Assembly: GCA_016710325.1 (NCBI GenBank)
Contig: JADJXK010000002.1
Span: 5,394,001-5,458,000 of the forward strand
Reading direction: 5' to 3'
DNA from: Candidatus Leptofilum proximum
GTDB taxonomy: Bacteria; Chloroflexota; Anaerolineae; Promineifilales; Promineifilaceae
DNA: 64,000 nt
Shown here: positions 26,513-33,918 of the stretch, piece by piece
Position numbering within the stretch: the first letter of the stretch is position 1
How the letters are laid out: every line of letters starts with the position of its first letter
Notes under the pieces: model-generated
What the model was told of the DNA's origin: nothing
Seen by the model: the letters and a program-made list of their open reading frames with translations, nothing else
Databases searched by the model: none
Translations under genes and position numbers: made by a program

Positions 26513-26583
26513 GGGCGCTTCGCGCCCCATGCTCCAGAAAGAACTGAAAGCTTACCCAAAAGTTGTAAAAACCTACAAGATTC

Positions 26584-26611
26584 TTGCTCAATTCGATCAG
26601 TTTGCTATAGT
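26584..26611 (+). promoter_or_regulatory. Promoter of the MerR-like gene, leaderless
   Basis: TTGCTC and TATAGT with 16-base spacing. The -10 ends six bases before the ATG at 26618, so transcription should start at or next to the start codon. Confidence 0.6.
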
Positions 26612-26617
26612 TTTTCC

Positions 26618-27244
26618 ATGGAACCCGATTGGATCAACTTGAGCGAAGCGGCCGATCTGCTTGGTGTACATCCCGCTACCGTACGTGCCTGGGGCGACAA
26701 GGGCGAACTGCCCATGCAGCGCACCCCTGGCGGCCACCGCCGCTTCCGCCGCGCCGACGTGCAAGCGCGGGCCGTGGCGCCTGACCGTTCGCAAACCAGC
26801 GGCGTACAGCTGGTGGTGCAGAACATGGTGGGCCGCGCCCGGCTAGAACTCACCGAAGGCGCGCTCAACGATGAAAGCTGGTACCAGCGGCTTGATGAAC
26901 CTGCGCGCGAACAGCTGCGCCGGCTTGGTCACCGGCTGCTGCACCTTTTCACGCGCTTCCTGACGCAGGAAACGTCGCCACTGGCAATCCGCGCCGAGGC
27001 CAAAACGATTGGCCGCGACTACGAGCGGTTGGGGCGGCAAAGCGGGCTATCGCTGGAAGAAACCACCCGGGCTTATCTGTATTTCCGCGAATTTTTGTCC
27101 CAAACAGTGTATGACATGGCCGAAACGATGGGTACGCAGGGGCCGATTCATTGGGGACAGATTCACCACAAAATTATCACCCTTACCAACGATGTGCTGC
27201 TGGCGCTGATTGCGGCATACGAGGAACAACGTTATGAAATCTGA
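26618..27244 (+). CDS. MerR-type HTH regulator with RsbRD-like C-terminal domain
   Basis: A 208-residue DNA-binding protein. Residues 6-47 form a winged HTH of the MerR/excisionase type (LSEAADLLGVHPATVRAWGD, with GGHRRFRRADV in the wing). Residues about 80-205 are all helical (EQLRRLGHRLLHLFTRFLTQ, TRAYLYFREFLSQTVYDMAE), resembling the RsbRD/globin-fold sensor domains. It has no cobalamin motif. It overlaps the PucC-like gene by 11 bases, so translation is coupled and the regulator probably controls that transporter. The promoter suggests a leaderless mRNA. Confidence 0.82.
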   Translation: MEPDWINLSEAADLLGVHPATVRAWGDKGELPMQRTPGGHRRFRRADVQARAVAPDRSQTSGVQLVVQNMVGRARLELTEGALNDESWYQRLDEPAREQLRRLGHRLLHLFTRFLTQETSPLAIRAEAKTIGRDYERLGRQSGLSLEETTRAYLYFREFLSQTVYDMAETMGTQGPIHWGQIHHKIITLTNDVLLALIAAYEEQRYEI

Positions 27245-28634
27245 GTCCAATCAGCTCACTTTTAGCTTTTGGCGCATGCTGCGCCTGAGCAGCTTCCAAA
27301 TTGGGTCGGCGATGGGCGACATTTTGGTAACCAGCATTTGGAACCGGGTGATGATCTCTCAGTTTGGCATTCCAGCTGCGCCGGTGAGCCTGCTCATTGC
27401 CCTGCGCTATTTTCTGTCGCCGCTGAGTTTATGGGCGGGCTATCGTTCGGATACACGGCCGTTCCTCGGCATGCGGCGTACCTCTTACATCTGGTTGGGG
27501 CGAGGGTTGATGGTGTTGTCATTACCTTTGCTGGGGTGGAGCTTGGCGCGCTTTGCGGCCGTTCACGACGTGGGCGGTACGGCCGATTGGCCTGGCTGGA
27601 TGCTGGCGCTGCTGTCATCGCTGCTGTACGGCGTGGGCACATTGATTTCGGGCAGCCCCTACCTGGCCCTGGTGCGCGATTCAGCCCCCAGGGCAAAACA
27701 AGGCCTGGCGATCAGCACGGCCGAAACGGTGCTCATCATCTTTTTTGCCATTGTCGGCATTACCTTCAGCTTCTGGATGGAGGAGTTTGATCTCGTAATC
27801 TTTTGGGAGATGGTTGTGGCCACGATGGTCATCGGCGGCTTTTTCTGGCTCTTTTCTATTTGGGGTATGGAGCGAGCTATCCGACGGCAAAAAGGCATCT
27901 CCCTGCCGCAAGAGCTGGCTGCCGTGAAGGAACAGGCGGCGCAAACTGATTTGATCAACACCATCCGGCGCATCTGGCTAGACAAACGCACGCGCCGATT
28001 CTTCATGTTCCTGTCACTGGCCACGTTTTCTGCCTGGATGCAGGACGCCATTCTAGAGCCGTTTGGGGCCGAGGTGTTTGACCTGCCTCTGGCGCGCACG
28101 ACGCGCTTTAACAGCTACTGGCAGGCGGCCACGGTGATCACGCTGGTCGGTGGGGCTTACCTGTGGCGCAAACGGCCGCCGGAGCGGCAGCGGCGCATCA
28201 CCGGCAGCGGCCTGGCGGGGATGGCGCTGGGTATGCTGCTGTTGGGGGCAACGGCCGTCTTCCACCAGGTGCATCTCATTGAAGTGGCGCTGCTACTGTT
28301 TGGCGCCGGGTTTGGCATCTACACGTTTGGCGGGCTGAGTCTGATGGCCGTGATGTCTTCGGACAAAGAGGCCGGGGCGTACCTGGGGCTGTGGACGATT
28401 TCCGTGGTGGTGTTTAAAGGGCTGGGTACGTTTGCGGGTGGTGCGCTGCGCGACCTGCTTTTGCTCAGCCTGAATTTGGGTGACGGTGCGGGGTACGGGC
28501 TGATCTTTTTGCTGGAGGGCGTGGGGTTGGCAACGGCCGTTTTTGTCTTGAGCCGTGTCGATGTGCTGGGTTTTGCCCGTGAAATGGGCCGCCTGCTCAG
28601 CCGCAGCGAGGTGCAAATCGCCAGCGCAGATTGA
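27234..28634 (+). CDS. PucC/BCD-family MFS transporter
   Basis: A 466-residue protein with about 12 transmembrane helices. The N-terminus FSFWRMLRLSSFQIGSAMGD, then PAAPVSLLIALRYFLSPLSL and GYRSDTRPFLGMRRTSYIWL, resembles the PucC/LhaA family that helps assemble light-harvesting complexes in phototrophs. No photosynthesis gene lies in this window, so the substrate may be a tetrapyrrole or another lipid-soluble molecule. ATG 27234 is chosen over 27210 because the earlier codons lie inside the upstream gene and the family starts near MKSESN. Loops carry several ACGGCCGT copies. Confidence 0.85.
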   Translation: MKSESNQLTFSFWRMLRLSSFQIGSAMGDILVTSIWNRVMISQFGIPAAPVSLLIALRYFLSPLSLWAGYRSDTRPFLGMRRTSYIWLGRGLMVLSLPLLGWSLARFAAVHDVGGTADWPGWMLALLSSLLYGVGTLISGSPYLALVRDSAPRAKQGLAISTAETVLIIFFAIVGITFSFWMEEFDLVIFWEMVVATMVIGGFFWLFSIWGMERAIRRQKGISLPQELAAVKEQAAQTDLINTIRRIWLDKRTRRFFMFLSLATFSAWMQDAILEPFGAEVFDLPLARTTRFNSYWQAATVITLVGGAYLWRKRPPERQRRITGSGLAGMALGMLLLGATAVFHQVHLIEVALLLFGAGFGIYTFGGLSLMAVMSSDKEAGAYLGLWTISVVVFKGLGTFAGGALRDLLLLSLNLGDGAGYGLIFLLEGVGLATAVFVLSRVDVLGFAREMGRLLSRSEVQIASAD

Positions 28635-28777
28635 TCGTTGATAAGAACAATTTTGTGGAGTATCCTATGTTCCATAGTCAGAACTTATGCTGTTTTGGCC
28701 ATTGTGTCTGAAAGACGGCCGTATTTTTCAGAGAAATTGTCTATAAGCGAACTATTCTTGCTCTGTTAGCATTGAAA
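28635..28777. other. Spacer before the cysteine leader peptide
   Basis: It separates the PucC-like gene from the leader peptide. One ACGGCCG motif is at about 28716. TTGTCT (28737) and TATTCT (28753) are seen but not at useful spacing, so I do not assign a promoter. Confidence 0.4.
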
Positions 28778-28876
28778 ATGATGAACACACCAAACCCGTT
28801 CTCAACTTACTCCCCGAACACCATGTGTATGTGTTGTTGCTTGTGTCCCAACTGGGGCCGGATGCAACACGTTTGA
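28778..28876 (+). CDS. Cys-rich leader peptide of the sulfur operon
   Basis: A 32-residue open frame from ATG 28778 to TGA 28874-28876. Residues 16-23 read MCMCCCLC: five Cys and two Met in eight codons. It lies about 95 bases before a strong terminator and about 200 bases before the sulfite reductase. A ribosome starved of Cys-tRNA would stall in this run and could change the folding downstream, as in trp- or his-type attenuation. Similar polycysteine leader peptides upstream of sulfur genes are known from mycobacteria. The ribosome site is weak (TTGAAA before the ATG). The CDS call rests on composition and context. Confidence 0.72.
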   Translation: MMNTPNPFSTYSPNTMCMCCCLCPNWGRMQHV

Positions 28877-28920
28877 CGGGGTAAACAAAACGGAGAGTTA
28901 ACACCCACAGAAAAACGATG

Positions 28921-28956
28921 CGGCACTGCCCCAGAAAGATTTTGGAGCAGTCGCCG
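28921..28956 (+). promoter_or_regulatory. Stem-loop before the attenuator terminator
   Basis: CGGC-ACTGC-CCA pairs with TGG-GCAGT-GCCG with small bulges (28921-28956). It lies between the leader peptide and the terminator and may be part of the switching structure (anti-terminator or pause hairpin). Confidence 0.55.
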
Positions 28957-28970
28957 TTAAAAAGCCCTCA

Positions 28971-29003
28971 AAAGCCCAGGATACTGCTCCTGGGCTTTTT
29001 TTA
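28971..29003 (+). terminator. Attenuator terminator of the sulfur operon
   Basis: AAAGCCCAGGA (28971-28981) pairs perfectly with TCCTGGGCTTT (28988-28998) and runs into seven T. No full gene lies between it and the reductase start at 29081, so it is a leader terminator. Confidence 0.88.
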
Positions 29004-29010
29004 TTCCCCT

Positions 29011-29062
29011 ATTTTCCCGGAAACTGCTCTGGAGCCATCTCCCCAAGAGTTTCCGGGAAAAT
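29011..29062 (+). promoter_or_regulatory. Perfect 15-bp inverted repeat before the reductase
   Basis: ATTTTCCCGGAAACT (29011-29025) and its exact complement AGTTTCCGGGAAAAT (29048-29062), 22 bases apart, end just before the AGGAGA ribosome site. It may be an RNA hairpin in the 5' leader or a repressor operator. Confidence 0.65.
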
Positions 29063-29080
29063 GCAGAAAAAGGAGAGGAC

Positions 29081-31348
29081 ATGTCACAAATTTCAACCTG
29101 GAAGGAACGCCTGCAAACGCAGATGGCCGACGATCTGGCGCATGAGATCGACATCTTTGAGGGCCAGATGGAGCTGCGCAAGCAGGGCAAGCTGGATGAA
29201 AAAGTGTTTGCCGAGACGCGCCTGCGCCGGGGTGTTTACGGTCAGCGGTACGATAATGGTCAACGCCATGATGGGGCGCAAACGCAAACGCTGGCTTATC
29301 CCTCTAGCGATATTGTGAAGGGACCAGATACCTTGTGGGATGCCCCCGGCATGATGCGCATCAAGATTCCTTTTGGCGGGCTGACGGCCGTTCAGCTAGA
29401 CGTGATGGCCCAACTGGCCGAAGAGTATGCCGACGACATTCTGCACGTCACCACGCGGCAGGACATCCAGCTGCATTTTGTCCACATTGAGGACACACCG
29501 GACTTAATGCGTCGGCTGGCAGCTGTGGGCATTACTACGCTGGAGGCGTGTGGCAACTCCGTGCGTAATGTGACGGCCTGTCCCCTGGCGGGCGTGTGCC
29601 ACACCGAAACCTTTGACGTCACCCCGTATTCCAAAGCGCTGGCTTATTATTTGCTGGGCCACGACGATGTGCAGGATTTCGGCCGTAAAGTCAAAATCGC
29701 TTTTTCCGGCTGTGAACACGAAGCCTGTGCCCTGGTAAAAATGCACGACGTTGGTTTCCTGGCGCGGGTGAAAGAGCATGACGGCGAGCTCAAGCGCGGC
29801 TTTGATATTTACGTGGGTGGCGGCCTGGGCACCGTGCCGCATCAGGCCAGGCTGCTGGCCGAATTTGTGTCGGAAGAGGAAATCTTCCCCGTTTCCCAGG
29901 CGGTGGCCCGCGTATTTGCCCGGCACGGCGAAAAGCGCAATCGCAACCGGGCGCGCCTGAAGTTTTTGGTGGCCCAGGTGGGCATCGAGGAGTTCCGGCG
30001 GCTGGTGGCCGAAGAACGCGAAACGCTGCCCTACGATCCGCGCTGGACGGCGTACCTGGATGACCTGCCCAACTACAGTGAAACCCCGGCCCGCCCGCCT
30101 ATCCGCCTGGAAGATTTTAGCGCCTCAGAAGAGTATAAAAATTGGCAGCGTACCAATGTCTACTGGCAGCGCCAGCCGGGTTACGCCACGGTGACGGTGA
30201 ATTTACCGCTGGGCGATTTGTCTAGCGAGCAGGCATTCCAACTGGCAGATATTGCCCGCGAGTACGTGGGCGACAACTTGCGCACGACGGTGGAGCAAAA
30301 CATCGTGCTGCGCTGGGTGGCGGAGGCTGATTTGCCTGCGCTGTATGAGGCGTTAACGGCCGTAAACCTCGGCGCACCCGGCGCAGGAACCATCGTGGAT
30401 ATCACCAGCTGCCCCGGTACCGACACCTGCAAGCTGGGCATCGCCTCCTCACGCGGGTTGGCGGGTGAGCTGCGCACCCGGCTGGCGGCGCAAAATGCCA
30501 CCCTGCCCCAGGCGGTGAAAGATTTGCGCATCAAGATCAGCGGCTGCTTTAACTCCTGCGGCCAGCATCACGTGGCCGATATTGGCTTCTTTGGCAACAG
30601 CCGCCGCCGCAACAACCGCACCGTGCCGCATTTCCAGGTGGTGCTGGGCGGCAAATGGCAGGAAAACGCCGGATCCTACGGTCTGGCAGTGGGCGCCGTG
30701 CCTTCCAAAAAAGTGCCGGAGGTGCTGGATGCCATCACCAGCCGGTACGTGGTGGAGCGGGAACGAAGCGAGAACTTTCAAGAGTGGATCGGCCGTTTGG
30801 GCAAGAAAGAAGTGCGCGACATGCTAACGCCGTTCACGGAGATTCCGCTGTACGAAGCCGACAAAACATTCTATTCCGACTGGGGCGATCCGCGCGAGTT
30901 TGGCATTGGCGATATGGGCGTGGGCGAGTGTGCCGGTGAGGTCATCACCCTGTTCTCATTTGAGATTGCCAAGGCGGAAGGCATCCTGTTTGATGCGCTG
31001 CTGGCGTTGGACGATGCCGATTACGCGCTGGCGGACGAGCGCGCCTACCAGGCGATGATTCTGGCGGCGCGGGCGCTGGTGCGCAACCAGTTTTTGGACG
31101 TGGGTGACAATCCGGCGGACATCGTCAATGAGTTTCGCCAGCGCTTTTACGATACGCAGCTGTTTTACGACCGCTACGCCAAAGGCAAGTTTGCCCGCTA
31201 CCTCTTTGCCCGCCACGAGAACCCAAATCCAGGCCTGGACCTTGACTCTGTGCGGCAGCTGGTGGAAGAAGCGAATCTGTTCATTGAGGCGTGCCACGCC
31301 TGTGATGCGCGGCTGGCCGGAGCATTGGCCGGTGGTGTGTCGCTTTAA
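29081..31348 (+). CDS. Siroheme nitrite/sulfite reductase with C-terminal helical domain
   Basis: A 755-residue enzyme that reduces sulfite (or nitrite) by six electrons using siroheme and a 4Fe-4S cluster. The first half has RIKIPFGGLTAVQLDVMAQL, TTRQDIQLHFVH and GNSVRNVTACPLAGVC. The second half has TTVEQNIVLRWV and the cluster ligands in CPGTDTC (near 446) and SGCFNSCGQHH (near 487). The first half also carries Cys at CPLAGVC and GCEHEAC, where many relatives have Ser or other residues. About 110 C-terminal residues after ITLFSFEIAKAEG form a helical, HEPN-like extension. The siroheme genes and APS reductase that follow favour assimilatory sulfite reduction. AGGAGA precedes the ATG. Confidence 0.93.
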   Translation: MSQISTWKERLQTQMADDLAHEIDIFEGQMELRKQGKLDEKVFAETRLRRGVYGQRYDNGQRHDGAQTQTLAYPSSDIVKGPDTLWDAPGMMRIKIPFGGLTAVQLDVMAQLAEEYADDILHVTTRQDIQLHFVHIEDTPDLMRRLAAVGITTLEACGNSVRNVTACPLAGVCHTETFDVTPYSKALAYYLLGHDDVQDFGRKVKIAFSGCEHEACALVKMHDVGFLARVKEHDGELKRGFDIYVGGGLGTVPHQARLLAEFVSEEEIFPVSQAVARVFARHGEKRNRNRARLKFLVAQVGIEEFRRLVAEERETLPYDPRWTAYLDDLPNYSETPARPPIRLEDFSASEEYKNWQRTNVYWQRQPGYATVTVNLPLGDLSSEQAFQLADIAREYVGDNLRTTVEQNIVLRWVAEADLPALYEALTAVNLGAPGAGTIVDITSCPGTDTCKLGIASSRGLAGELRTRLAAQNATLPQAVKDLRIKISGCFNSCGQHHVADIGFFGNSRRRNNRTVPHFQVVLGGKWQENAGSYGLAVGAVPSKKVPEVLDAITSRYVVERERSENFQEWIGRLGKKEVRDMLTPFTEIPLYEADKTFYSDWGDPREFGIGDMGVGECAGEVITLFSFEIAKAEGILFDALLALDDADYALADERAYQAMILAARALVRNQFLDVGDNPADIVNEFRQRFYDTQLFYDRYAKGKFARYLFARHENPNPGLDLDSVRQLVEEANLFIEACHACDARLAGALAGGVSL

Positions 31349-31360
31349 GCACTACCTCGC

Positions 31361-31486
31361 TTGTCATTCTGAGCGCAGCGAAGAATCCCTTCGGAGGTGC
31401 AACGCCTAAAAGCTTGCGAGCGGAGATTCTGCCAGGCGAGGTTTAGAGGGATTCTTCATTCCGCTGCGCTTCATTCAGAATGACAA
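31361..31486. repeat. Third copy of the TGTCATTCTGAGCGC element
   Basis: Starts TTGTCATTCTGAGCGCAGCG and ends CGCTTCATTCAGAATGACAA, forming terminal inverted repeats over about 28 bp. It sits inside the sulfur operon between the reductase and the next gene. Confidence 0.8.
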
Positions 31487-31504
31487 CTAACAGGAGAAAT
31501 AATC

Positions 31505-32068
31505 ATGTTACCAGAAAGAATTAGCGTGAAGTTTTTTGTAAGTGATGGGGAAGTGGTGGAACCAGCGGCCTTAATTCCGTTGTTTCACCGCTGGATTCGG
31601 GAGCAGCGTCTGCCGGGGCTGCCCATTGACGTGGCCGATTACAAACACGTGCCGGAGGGTCCGGGGGTGCTGTTGATGGGTCACGAAGCGGATTATGCCT
31701 GGGACGGCCGTTACCATCGCCCCGGACTCCTCTACAAGCACAAACGAGAATGGCCCGGTGATTCGTTGCCGGAGCGCCTGCGCCACGCGCTGGAGCGGGC
31801 CAGCGTGGCCCTGGCGCTTGTGCAAGAAGCGCCCGAGCTGCACGGTGTGGCCTTCCGTGCCGATGAGCTGGAGATCGCCTTCCCGGACCGGCTGCATGTG
31901 CCCAACACCTCGGAAACGCTGGCTGAACTGCGCGAGGGGGTAACGGCCGTTCTGCAAGCCCATTACCCAGACAAAGACATTGTGCTCACCCATGTGCATA
32001 CTGAGGCGAGACGGCCGTTTACCCTCAACGTCAGCCTGGTACCAATTCACCAGCTGGTGGAGGCCTAA
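31505..32068 (+). CDS. Conserved unknown protein in the sulfur operon
   Basis: A 187-residue protein I do not recognise. It begins ISVKFFVSDGEVVEPAALIP and contains LLMGHEADYAWDGRYHRPGL, a Glu/Asp/His-rich stretch, then PLRHALER-like helices and a C-terminal strand THVHTEARRPFTLNVSLVPI. No signal peptide, membrane segment or Cys cluster is present. AGGAGAAATAATC lies before the ATG. It sits between the reductase and the siroheme methyltransferase, four bases before the latter, so a role in sulfite reduction or siroheme delivery is plausible but only by association. Confidence 0.75.
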   Translation: MLPERISVKFFVSDGEVVEPAALIPLFHRWIREQRLPGLPIDVADYKHVPEGPGVLLMGHEADYAWDGRYHRPGLLYKHKREWPGDSLPERLRHALERASVALALVQEAPELHGVAFRADELEIAFPDRLHVPNTSETLAELREGVTAVLQAHYPDKDIVLTHVHTEARRPFTLNVSLVPIHQLVEA

Positions 32069-32071
32069 CAG

Positions 32072-32857
32072 ATGGCAGCAACTGGTATTGTTTATCTGGT
32101 GGGCGCTGGTCCTGGCGACCCTGACCTGATCACCGTGAAAGGGGCCAAATGTTTGCAGATGGCTGAACTGGTTGTTTATGACCGGCTGGCCAATCCGGCT
32201 TTGCTGGACCTGGTGCAGCCGTGGGCCGAGAAAATTTATGCCGGTAAAGAACCGCAGCGGCACCGTTTGGACCAGGACGAAATTAACAACCTGCTGATTG
32301 CCGAGGCGCAAAAAGGCAAAACGGTGGTGCGGCTGAAGGGTGGCGATCCGTTTGTTTTTGGTCGTGGTGGCGAAGAGTGCCTGGCGCTGGCGGCGGCCCA
32401 CGTGCCGTTTGAAGTGGTGCCGGGCATCAGCAGCGCTATGGCTGTGCCGGCCGTCGTGGGCATCCCGGTAACCCATCGCCAGGTGGCCCAGACGTTTACC
32501 GTCGTCACGGGCCACACCGCCGACGATCCGTTTGGCACCAACTGGGACGATTTGCCCCGCAGCGGCACGCTGGTCATTTTGATGGGCGTAAAACATTTGC
32601 CGCAGATTGTGGAGCGGTTGCTGGCAAACGGCCGTTCCCCCACAACCCCCGCAGCCACCATTCGCGCCGGTACGCTGCCCGAGCAGGAGTTTGTCGTGGG
32701 TACCCTGGCCGACATCGCGGATAAGGCCCAACATTTGCCGCCGCCAGCCATCACCATTGTCGGCGAAGTGGTGGCCGTGCACGAGCAGCTAGCAACGCTG
32801 GGCGCAAGGTTCCGTGGGCATAATCAGGCGGTTGCAAATTACCAACAGCTCTACTAA
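32072..32857 (+). CDS. cobA: Uroporphyrinogen-III C-methyltransferase
   Basis: A 261-residue SAM-dependent enzyme that methylates uroporphyrinogen III at C2 and C7 to precorrin-2, the first step to siroheme. GIVYLVGAGPGDPDLITVKG (near 5-24), VVYDRLANPALL, VVRLKGGDPFVFGRGGEE and PFEVVPGISSAMAVPAVVGI are diagnostic. It is the stand-alone SUMT form, without the CysG N-terminal domain, which is encoded separately at 33919. GGAGG inside the preceding gene's last codons serves as the ribosome site. Confidence 0.97.
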   Translation: MAATGIVYLVGAGPGDPDLITVKGAKCLQMAELVVYDRLANPALLDLVQPWAEKIYAGKEPQRHRLDQDEINNLLIAEAQKGKTVVRLKGGDPFVFGRGGEECLALAAAHVPFEVVPGISSAMAVPAVVGIPVTHRQVAQTFTVVTGHTADDPFGTNWDDLPRSGTLVILMGVKHLPQIVERLLANGRSPTTPAATIRAGTLPEQEFVVGTLADIADKAQHLPPPAITIVGEVVAVHEQLATLGARFRGHNQAVANYQQLY

Positions 32858-32879
32858 CAAAGCGAACTGTCAAGAGAGA

Positions 32880-32957
32880 GATGTTCTAATTACCCAATTA
32901 CCTAATTGCTCAATTACACAACCGGTAATTTGGTAATTGAGTAATTGGGTAATTTTC
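32880..32957. repeat. ATTACCCAATTACCTAATTGCTC phrase repeat
   Basis: Complementary phrases (CCCAATTACCTAATTGCTCAAT, then GTAATTTGGTAATTGAGTAAT) around ACACAACCG form a long imperfect hairpin between cobA and cysH. Confidence 0.75.
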
Positions 32958-32983
32958 CAATATTTAAGGAAGTATGTTGCGTG

Positions 32984-33763
32984 ATGAATCATTTGACCTT
33001 AGTTGAAAATAAACAGCGCCCCAGCTGGTTTCCGGCCAATCTGGCGCCGCTCAATCGCCGCTTTGAAAATCTACCGGCCAGCGATGTACTGCGTTGGGGC
33101 CTGACCACCTTTGCCGACGATATTGTGCTCTCCACCGCTTTTGGACCCTCCGGCGTTGTGCTAATGCACATGGTATCGCAAATTCGGCCGAAGACGGCCG
33201 TTTTCTACCTGCAAACCAACCTCTTCTTCCCCGAAACGCTGGCCCTGCGTGATGAGCTCAGCGAGCGCCTTGGGCTGCAATTTACCGAGGTGCACTCCGG
33301 CCTCTCGCTCAATGAACAGGCCCATCAGTTTGGTGCCGCCTTGTGGCAGCGCAACCCCGATTTGTGCTGCCGCCTGCGCAAGGTGGAGCCGCTGCGCCGC
33401 TACCTGGCCGACAAAAAGGCGTGGATCACCGGTATTCGCCGTGACCAATCCCCCACCCGCCGCCAGACGCAAATTATTTCCTGGGATAACGCCAACCACC
33501 TGGTGAAGCTGTGTCCCCTGGCAGACTGGACGCAAGAACAGGTGTGGGAGTACATTCATCAGCACAACTTGCCCACCAACATTCTGCACGAAGAAGGTTA
33601 CCCCAGCATCGGCTGTATGCCCTGCACGCGCCCGGTTGCTTCAGGCGAACCGGAACGGGCGGGCCGCTGGGCCGGGACGGAAAAGCTGGAGTGTGGCATC
33701 CACATCCAGCCGGACGGTACGGTGGTGCGCGTGAGCCAGGTGGCGGTGAACGGGAGCCGGTAG
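32984..33763 (+). CDS. cysH: Phosphoadenylyl/adenylyl-sulfate reductase
   Basis: A 259-residue enzyme that reduces APS or PAPS to sulfite with thioredoxin. The core has STAFGPSGVVLMHMV (P-loop-like, near 46), TNLFFPETLALRDEL, WITGIRRDQSPTR and the catalytic Cys in KLECGIH near the end. The CC pair (PDLCCRLRKVEPL) and CMPC indicate a bound 4Fe-4S cluster, the marker of the bacterial APS-using type. No ATP sulfurylase gene is adjacent. AAGGAAG lies about 14 bases before ATG 32984; the longer frame from 32945 starts in a phrase repeat. Confidence 0.95.
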   Translation: MNHLTLVENKQRPSWFPANLAPLNRRFENLPASDVLRWGLTTFADDIVLSTAFGPSGVVLMHMVSQIRPKTAVFYLQTNLFFPETLALRDELSERLGLQFTEVHSGLSLNEQAHQFGAALWQRNPDLCCRLRKVEPLRRYLADKKAWITGIRRDQSPTRRQTQIISWDNANHLVKLCPLADWTQEQVWEYIHQHNLPTNILHEEGYPSIGCMPCTRPVASGEPERAGRWAGTEKLECGIHIQPDGTVVRVSQVAVNGSR

Positions 33764-33769
33764 TCGGTG

Positions 33770-33905
33770 ATCAGTAGGGCAGTAATCAGTGGTCAGATCC
33801 GCCCAGCCGTAAACGGCCTGGGCTACCTGTGGAAGCCTCTTCGAGGCTAATTTTTAGCCCTGAAAGGGCTTCCAAATAATAGCCGGGGGCTTTAGCCCTC
33901 GGCGA
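33770..33905. repeat. GATCAGTAGGGCAGTAATCAG and AGCCCTGAAAGGGCT repeats
   Basis: Two short repeat types share the spacer: GATCAGTAGG/GTAATCAGTGGTCAG (33770-33797) and AGCCTCTTCGAGGCT with AGCCCTGAAAGGGCT and GGGGGCTTTAGCCCT (33835-33900). Both are self-complementary. Confidence 0.6.
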
Positions 33906-33918
33906 AACGCGGAATAAA

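Noticed and set aside
27234..28634. Evidence that the organism is phototrophic
   Set aside because: One PucC-like transporter alone is not enough; no reaction-centre or bacteriochlorophyll genes are seen.
28820..28990. T-box riboswitch upstream of sulfite reductase
   Set aside because: The conserved T-box sequence (AGGGTGGNACCGCG type) is not present. The Cys-codon leader peptide explains the terminator better.
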